Shown piece by piece: positions 4,079 to 7,962 of a stretch of DNA of 7,962 nucleotides (the first letter of the stretch is position 1; every line of letters starts with the position of its first letter). A program made the position numbers and the translations under genes. The notes under the pieces were generated by a model. It had not been told where the DNA came from. It saw only the letters and a program-made list of their open reading frames with translations, and did no database searches. The stretch is from Candidatus Gottesmanbacteria bacterium (GTDB lineage: Bacteria; Patescibacteriota; Microgenomatia; JACPZF01): NCBI GenBank assembly GCA_016195615.1, contig JACPZF010000070.1, positions 1 to 7,962 on the forward strand, written 5' to 3'.

Positions 4079-5977
4079 GGCAAAAAGCGTTAACGATTTA
4101 GAATTTATTTCTTCAAGCAATCTGTTTTTAAAACTTTCTATCGATATTTGACCCACATCGCCTTTATCGCGTACTCTAACGGCTACTTTTTTCTCTTTTT
4201 CCTCCCGATCGCCGACAATTAACATATAGGGTACTTTTTGAAATTGTGCGTCTCTGATTTTGGCTTGCATGGTTTCAGATCGCTCGTCGATTTCCACCCG
4301 GATATTTTTTTCTTCTAAAAGTTTTTTTACGTCGTTGGCGTATTTTAAGTGCCGATCAGCAATAGGAATAATTTGGACTTGTACCGGCGCCAGCCAAGTC
4401 GGAAACGCGCCGGCATAGTGCTCGATTAAAATGCCAAAAAACCTTTCCATCGAGCCAAAAATTGTTCTATGCACCATCACCACCTGCTCTTCTTTACCTT
4501 CTTTGTTAACAAAATTAACATCAAATCCTCTTCCCAGTTTTTCTAGATATTTAATGGCTTTTTCTTTGGTTTTAAAAATAGATTTAAACGCCTTTAATTG
4601 CCAAAATTCTTCGATATCCTCTTTGGTTGTTTTGGCATTATCTGGTTGATTAAAATCAAACTGAATAGTACCCAGTTGCCATTCACGACCGAGAGAGTCT
4701 TTTATTTTAGAATCGATTTTAGGTCCATAGAAGGCTCCTCCGCCCTCATCGACATCAAAGGGAATATTTTCTTCTTTTAAAACGTCTTTTAAGACATTTT
4801 GGGCAAATTCCCATTTCGAGTTTTCGCCTAAACTTTTTTCGGGTTTAGTGGCGACGTAAGCATGATATTCTTTAAATCCGAATACCTCATAAAGATGCTT
4901 GGTTAAATTGAGAATATTTCTGACTTCTTCTTTGGCTTGATCAGGTCGGCAAAAGATGTGGGAATCGTCTTGGGTAAAGCCCCTAACTCTCGTCATGCCG
5001 TGCAAAACTCCCGCTCTTTCATAGCGGTAAACCGTTCCTAATTCTCCCATACGGATAGGCAGTTCCCGGTAACTTCTTGGCCTCGTTTTGTAAATTTGGA
5101 TATGATTTGGACAGTTCATGGGTTTTAAAACTTCTTCCTGGTGGTAATCCGGTGCGCTTTCACCCTCGATATAGTCGTGAAACATGATCGGAAACATAAA
5201 ATCGATATATTTGGATAAATGCCGGGATTTAACAAACATATCCATGCTCGCGATATGAGGCGTGAAAACGAGTTGGTAACCGTTTTTATAATGTTCGTCT
5301 TTCCAAAATTGCTCAACAATATTTCTGATTACTGCTAATTTTGGATGCCAAAGGATAAGGCCTGGACCGGTAAGTGCATTGGTTGAGAATAATTCCAATT
5401 CCTGCCCGATTTTGCGATGGTCGCGCTTTTCGGCTTCTGCCAAATTTTGCAAATAAAGATCAAGCTCTTCTTGCGTCGGAAAACAGGTACCATAAATCCT
5501 AGTTAGCATTTTGTTCTTTTCATTGCCTCGCCAATACGCGCCAGCCACTTTGAGAAGCTTAAAATGTTTAAGCTCTTCTTTTGGATTTTCGATATGGCCG
5601 CCTCTGCAAAGATCAAAGTAGTCGCCAGAATAATAGAAAGTAAGTTTTTGTCCTTCGCCGCTAAATTCCTCAATTAATTCTTTTTTGTATTCGTTGTCTT
5701 TGTAGGCGTCTCTAGCTTCTTTAGCGCTTACTTCCTTGCCAGAGAATTTTTCCCAGGTGGGAAGAAGCTGCTTCATTTTTGCTTCTATATTACGAAAGTT
5801 ACTTTCTGATATTTTTATATCGCCAAAATCAAAGTCAAAATAAAAACCATTATCGATCGCCGGTCCAATCGTACGTTTAGCTTTTGGCCAAAGCTCCATG
5901 ACCGCGGCCGCCAGTAGATGGGCACAAGAATGTCTTAAATTATTTAAATATTCGCTATCGTTTTTTGTTTTTTTCAT
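4076..5977 (-). CDS. thrS: Threonine--tRNA ligase, lacking the TGS domain
   Basis: A class II synthetase charging tRNA-Thr, with a domain that clears Ser-tRNA-Thr. From ATG 5977 it is 633 residues. The protein opens directly in the editing domain: HxxxH at 16-20 (HSCAH) and CRGGH at 124-128. The N-terminal TGS domain (about 60 residues in E. coli) is missing. In the catalytic core the zinc ligands are C289 (MNCPNH), H340 (DDSHIF) and H503 (VHRTIFGSMER). The C-terminal anticodon-binding domain begins near VQVQIIPIADRH. An insertion of about 37 residues, relative to E. coli, lies between GTIQFDFNQP (436-445) and H503. The frame extends upstream to an ATG at 6031, but that stretch is the structured leader; 5977 fits the domain start. 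The stop codon comes from the dispersed repeat. Confidence 0.96.
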   Translation of the reverse strand: MKKTKNDSEYLNNLRHSCAHLLAAAVMELWPKAKRTIGPAIDNGFYFDFDFGDIKISESNFRNIEAKMKQLLPTWEKFSGKEVSAKEARDAYKDNEYKKELIEEFSGEGQKLTFYYSGDYFDLCRGGHIENPKEELKHFKLLKVAGAYWRGNEKNKMLTRIYGTCFPTQEELDLYLQNLAEAEKRDHRKIGQELELFSTNALTGPGLILWHPKLAVIRNIVEQFWKDEHYKNGYQLVFTPHIASMDMFVKSRHLSKYIDFMFPIMFHDYIEGESAPDYHQEEVLKPMNCPNHIQIYKTRPRSYRELPIRMGELGTVYRYERAGVLHGMTRVRGFTQDDSHIFCRPDQAKEEVRNILNLTKHLYEVFGFKEYHAYVATKPEKSLGENSKWEFAQNVLKDVLKEENIPFDVDEGGGAFYGPKIDSKIKDSLGREWQLGTIQFDFNQPDNAKTTKEDIEEFWQLKAFKSIFKTKEKAIKYLEKLGRGFDVNFVNKEGKEEQVVMVHRTIFGSMERFFGILIEHYAGAFPTWLAPVQVQIIPIADRHLKYANDVKKLLEEKNIRVEIDERSETMQAKIRDAQFQKVPYMLIVGDREEKEKKVAVRVRDKGDVGQISIESFKNRLLEEINSKSLTLFA

Positions 5978-5985
5978 ATTCCAAC

Positions 5986-6110
5986 AAAAAAACCACTTTG
6001 CTGTCGGACCGAGTCTGACTCGGGGTTCCATCCGGCTTAGTGGCTTAATTCTCTATTCTTCGCGATAGAAGCGCTTAACTTTAGGATTGGTAAATTCCTA
6101 TGCAAACGCT
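5986..6110 (-). promoter_or_regulatory. Candidate T-box riboswitch (ultrashort Stem I, Thr specifier) of thrS
   Basis: On the minus strand a hairpin pairs AGCGTTTG (6110-6103) with TTAAGCGCT (6078-6070, including two G-U pairs) and TAGGA (6100-6096) with TCCTA (6086-6082). Its apical loop ATTTACCAA contains ACC, a Thr codon, followed by a purine. A second stem follows, TCTAT/ATAGA (6069-6065/6056-6052). Next comes a T-box-type antiterminator: GCCGGA (6036-6031) with TCCGAC (6008-6003, one mismatch), enclosing the 7-nt bulge TGGAACC (6030-6024) and the inner stem CCGAGT/ACTCGG (6023-6018/6014-6009). UGGN-ACC is the T-box signature that pairs with the uncharged tRNA acceptor end; N=A implies a U discriminator. 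CCACT (6043-6039) can pair with AGTGG (5997-5993) ahead of seven T (5992-5986), and AACC (6027-6024) can pair with GGTT next to the start. Whether the switch is transcriptional or translational is unresolved. Confidence 0.75.
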
Positions 6111-6122
6111 AAGATTATTTAT

Positions 6123-6152
6123 ATCTTAAACAATTTTATCTTGGTTTGTCAA
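6123..6152 (-). promoter_or_regulatory. Probable thrS promoter
   Basis: TTGACA (6152-6147), an 18-bp spacer and TAAGAT (6128-6123). The predicted start, near 6116, falls about six bases before Stem I of the candidate T-box, which supports both calls. The promoter is embedded in the 3' end of the membrane-protein pseudogene. Confidence 0.55.
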
Positions 6153-6858
6153 GTTTAAATTTTGTCCCTGACCTATTACCCACCAAAAAGCAATCAGCGT
6201 GACAATGCTTCCCGGGTTAAACATTAAAACCGTCAAAAGACCAAACAAAATGGTCAAGAAAAAAATATTTTGTTTTTGACTAAAAGCAACTAGTGCCGAA
6301 ATAATAAGAAGCAGTAATAAAGCCACGCCCACTGCTCCGCCCTGGATCCAAAAGTCTAAGATAATGTTATGAGCGCTGTCGATGGGCTGGTAACGGACTA
6401 AATTATTCTCGCCCAGTTTTTCTGAAGCGATTTTTAGCGGTTTTTCGATGTTGCCGAAACCCGAGCCAAATAAGGGATTAATTTTGCCGGCGGCAAAAGC
6501 CGTCTGCCAAATCTGATTTCTGTTCTCCCACTTGCCAGCTGGCTCGCGAAAAGGAAAAATGAAGACCAAAAAAGCGGCGAGAAAATTGGGCTCGCCCAGA
6601 GTTCCAATCAAGCGGCCGGACGGCTCAGGATTAGTAAGGAAGCTAGCTATAAAAGTAAAGACAAAAGTAAAGATGGCTAACCGTTGGCTCTTAAAATCCA
6701 ACACTATAAGTGAAGATAAAAGCGAAAACAAAATCAGATGCCAAAGCAAAAAAATTCCTTGCAGGCGGTAGCTATTGCCCCAGAAAAAATCAGCATTACG
6801 AAAATAAAGTAAATGAAAGAGGTAAAAGAAATAACAGAAAAAGAAGAATTTTCTTCAT
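6126..6858 (-). pseudogene. Decayed O-antigen ligase-like (Wzy/WaaL family) membrane protein
   Basis: The readable part (about 207 residues from a TTG at 6749) carries the family signature GRLIGTLGEPNFLAAFLV (45-62), then WENRNQIWQTA and NPLFGSGFGN (91-100), then DSAHNIILDFWIQGGAVG (124-141) and several membrane helices (about 4-19, 24-38, 55-66, 139-156, 161-176, 181-193). Intact relatives are usually 400-700 residues and polymerise or ligate polysaccharide units at the membrane. Two lesions are visible. First, the same frame runs upstream (RNADFFWGNSYRLQG) without any start codon to TGA at 6857-6855, while a likely original start, ATG at 6858 (MKKILLFLLFLLPLSFTLFS, then stop), is in another frame. 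Second, at residues 67-74 FPF runs straight into REPAGKWENR, so the central membrane block is missing. A truncated but expressed protein is possible. Confidence 0.65.
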
Positions 6859-6896
6859 TGGATAAATTATAGCAAGTTAGAGTATGATTTATTTAT

Positions 6897-6916
6897 TCTT
6901 CGAGCGAAGCGAGAAG
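6897..6916. repeat. Short purine-rich repeat relic upstream of msrB
   Basis: The stretch CTTCGAGCGAAGCGAGAAG, just before msrB, shares the 11-mer GAGCGAAGCGA (6902-6912) with the core of the 45-bp repeat (4046-4056). It may be a relic of that element family or a related short palindromic unit. It lies where the msrB Shine-Dalgarno would be expected. Confidence 0.45.
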
Positions 6917-6924
6917 TTAAAAAT

Positions 6925-7299
6925 ATGAAATTAAATCAGCTAACGCCAGAAGAAAAAGAAGTCATATTACATAAAGGCACCGAAGCTCCTTTTTCCGGCG
7001 AGTATGAGGATAGTTTTGAGGAAGGGACTTACGTTTGTCGCCAATGCAATACTCCCCTTTATGTTTCCGACAGCAAATTCCATTCCGACTGCGGCTGGCC
7101 TAGTTTTGATCAGGAAATAGCTGGCAGCGTTAGCAAAACAACTGATGCCGACGGACGGCGAACTGAAATTACCTGCAGTAAATGCGGGGGTCATCTAGGG
7201 CATGTCTTTATCGGCGAGCAGTTTACGCCAAAAAACACGCGCCATTGCGTTAACTCTTTGTCTTTGAAATTTATACCTAAAAAAAAGATTACGAAGTAA
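6925..7299 (+). CDS. msrB: Peptide-methionine (R)-S-oxide reductase
   Basis: Reduces R-methionine sulfoxide in oxidised proteins, using a thiol cycle, in the cytoplasm (no signal peptide). The 124 residues match a single-domain MsrB. GTEAPFSGEYEDSFEEGTYVC opens the fold; the structural zinc ligands are C38, C41 (CRQC) and C84, C87 (CSKC). The GWPSF motif is at 57-61 and HLGHVF at 90-95. The catalytic cysteine is C108 in RHCVNSLSLKF, and C56 may serve as resolving cysteine. No MsrA domain is fused. It is the only long plus-strand gene in the window, divergent from the membrane-protein pseudogene and convergent with the zinc-ribbon gene, with only two bases between the two stops. A -10-like TATGAT lies at 6883-6888 without a clear -35. 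The Shine-Dalgarno is weak (GAGAAG, 6911-6916). Confidence 0.97.
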   Translation: MKLNQLTPEEKEVILHKGTEAPFSGEYEDSFEEGTYVCRQCNTPLYVSDSKFHSDCGWPSFDQEIAGSVSKTTDADGRRTEITCSKCGGHLGHVFIGEQFTPKNTRHCVNSLSLKFIPKKKITK

Positions 7300-7301
7300 T
7301 T

Positions 7302-7592
7302 CTAATTTTTAGCGCGGGCGGCGGATTTAAGAAGTGAATTGGCTTTTCTGAGTTTGTCTTTTTCTTCCTTTGCTAGTCGAACGACATCTCTTTTTTCCGC
7401 ATCTTTTTTGAGATTTTCCTCAAAGGCCTCCTGGCATACCGAATTAGTGCAAACAATCTTCATGTGCTCTAACTTGGAAGTACTATGAAAAGTGGTTAGA
7501 ATTTCCGTCCATTTCTTAGAAATTCTCTTGGGGCTGCCGCATCTTTCACACGGCTGATCCTCATAAGGCATGCTGCTTACTCGATTAGTCAT
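7302..7592 (-). CDS. Small zinc-ribbon protein of unknown function
   Basis: Not recognised as a named family. The 96 residues have four cysteines arranged as a likely zinc site: CERC (15-18) and CTNSVC (48-53), with GSPKR after the first pair as in many zinc ribbons. The C-terminal 40 residues (EENLKKDAEKRDVVRLAKEE region) are highly charged and probably form a single long helix or coiled coil. A second possible start is M8 (MPYEDQPCERC), which is the first residue of the domain proper. No signal peptide, no membrane segment and no clear Shine-Dalgarno. It stands alone between msrB (tail to tail) and a hairpin-rich intergenic region. Nucleic-acid binding is possible from the fold type, but this is inference only. 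Confidence 0.75.
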   Translation of the reverse strand: MTNRVSSMPYEDQPCERCGSPKRISKKWTEILTTFHSTSKLEHMKIVCTNSVCQEAFEENLKKDAEKRDVVRLAKEEKDKLRKANSLLKSAARAKN

Positions 7593-7643
7593 AACGGTAT
7601 TTTAAAGTGGGATTATGTTAACACATTGGAGGACTATTAGCAA

Positions 7644-7740
7644 TTCTGACGACTCTCCGGCTTCGCCGGATCGCTCAGGAAGTTCGACTCTGGCTAGAGC
7701 AGTGAGCGACCCCGATTTTATCGGGGTGAGTCGAACTGCT
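7644..7740. repeat. Cluster of modular hairpins (REP-like)
   Basis: Three perfect inverted repeats stand close together: TCCGGC/GCCGGA (7656-7661/7665-7670), AGTTCGACTC/GAGTCGAACT (7681-7690/7728-7737) and, inside the latter, CCCCGAT/ATCGGGG (7710-7716/7720-7726). The first hairpin (read on minus) and the CCCCGAT hairpin (read on plus) share a frame: GAGCGA, hairpin, then GAGTCG. This looks like two inverted copies of one unit with exchanged stems. It could also end transcripts, but no T-run follows any stem. Confidence 0.7.
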
Positions 7741-7822
7741 GCGGGCACTAGAAGCTATTAGAACTATTTTACGCTTATACACAAACACCGTAAATTCCTA
7801 TAAATTTGCATAATTATTACTA

Positions 7823-7962
7823 TGGGGTGTACCCCGTATACTAAGAACATATTCTGAGAATAACTAACATTTAAAAGAGGAGGAATATGTTTAAGCGGGT
7901 ACCGCTCGAAACCAAGAATGAGATCGTGGGGAAAGTTAAAAACGGGTTGTCAGTTCTAGAGG
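7823..7962 (+). mobile_element. Possible left end of an insertion sequence (cut by window edge)
   Basis: About 64 bp before the transposase-like start codon lies TGGGGTGTACCCC (7823-7835), containing the dyad GGGGT/ACCCC, then a -10-like TATACT (7837-7842) and an 11-bp palindrome ATTCTGAGAAT (7851-7861). Distance and TG start resemble the left ends of IS3-type elements, but the right end is outside the window, so the boundary is a guess. Confidence 0.35.
7887..7962 (+). CDS. Helix-turn-helix protein, probable transposase N terminus (partial)
   Basis: Only the first 25 codons are present: MFKRVPLETKNEIVGKVKNG followed by LSVLE. The pattern, a basic start, a first helix with K-x-E-I-V and then a G-L-S-V turn, is typical of the N-terminal helix-turn-helix of IS3-like OrfA proteins and related transposases, which bind the element's ends. 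The start is clear: AAAAGAGGAGG (7873-7883), the strongest Shine-Dalgarno in the window, stands 3 nt before ATG. The nearby dyads fit an insertion-sequence end. A stand-alone HTH regulator cannot be excluded from 25 residues. Confidence 0.55.
   Translation, partial: MFKRVPLETKNEIVGKVKNGLSVLE

Noticed and set aside
5978..6031. N-terminal extension of thrS from ATG 6031 (MEPRVRLGPTAKWFF...)
   Set aside because: These codons are the antiterminator bulge and stems of the candidate T-box plus a T-run. The extension resembles no ThrRS domain; the editing domain begins right after ATG 5977.
5993..6043. tRNA remnant or tRNA-like element before thrS
   Set aside because: The GGTTCC-like string on the plus strand has no acceptor stem, anticodon arm or correct arm spacing; the T-box reading explains every helix on the minus strand.
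6532..6771. Plus-strand basic open frame
   Set aside because: It is antisense to the O-antigen ligase-like sequence; its lysine-rich composition reflects the complement of hydrophobic codons.
6967..7194. Minus-strand open frame across msrB
   Set aside because: It is a shadow of msrB, whose zinc and catalytic motifs are all on the plus strand.
7599..7621. Promoter for the zinc-ribbon gene (TTAACA with TAAAAT)
   Set aside because: The spacer would be only 11 bp, too short for a sigma70 promoter.
7644..7740. CRISPR array
   Set aside because: There are hairpins but no regularly spaced direct repeats and no spacers of constant length.

Overview
This 7,962-base window looks like a chromosome segment of a small-genome, AT-rich bacterium that uses UGA as a stop codon. 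The trimmed aminoacyl-tRNA synthetases and the short repeats scattered between and inside genes resemble Patescibacteria (CPR), perhaps Microgenomates. That placement is inference; no rRNA or other phylogenetic marker beyond L20, L35 and IF3 is present.

Positions 1-6152, nearly all read from the minus strand, hold the classical translation cluster in the same order as in E. coli: thrS, infC, rpmI, rplT, a phenylalanine-rich leader peptide, pheS, pheT (pheT runs off the left edge). Each unit has its own translation-linked control. thrS is preceded by a compact leader that fits a T-box riboswitch: an ultrashort Stem I with a Thr codon ACC in its loop, and an antiterminator-type helix with the exact 7-nt UGGAACC bulge. 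infC begins with the rare start codon AUU behind a good Shine-Dalgarno, as in E. coli, which suggests IF3 autoregulation. Between rplT and pheS lies a complete ribosome-mediated attenuator: a strong promoter, a 15-codon leader peptide MINLASQFSFFFFSL with five Phe, a pause hairpin, an antiterminator and an intrinsic terminator. This is the same logic as E. coli pheM-pheST, and it is the most interesting part of the window.

Repeats have entered this cluster. A 164-bp block with 13-bp terminal inverted repeats sits between pheS and pheT. A 45-bp segment of it recurs (44/45 identical) at the 3' end of thrS, where it supplies the stop codon. A 14-bp tandem repeat lies between infC and rpmI, and a 21-bp-period repeat is inside the pheS reading frame.

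The right part (6126-7962) is accessory. It holds a decayed O-antigen-ligase-like membrane protein gene, an msrB gene on the plus strand, a small convergent zinc-ribbon protein gene, an intergenic cluster of modular hairpins, and at the right edge the start of a helix-turn-helix, transposase-like gene behind a strong Shine-Dalgarno.
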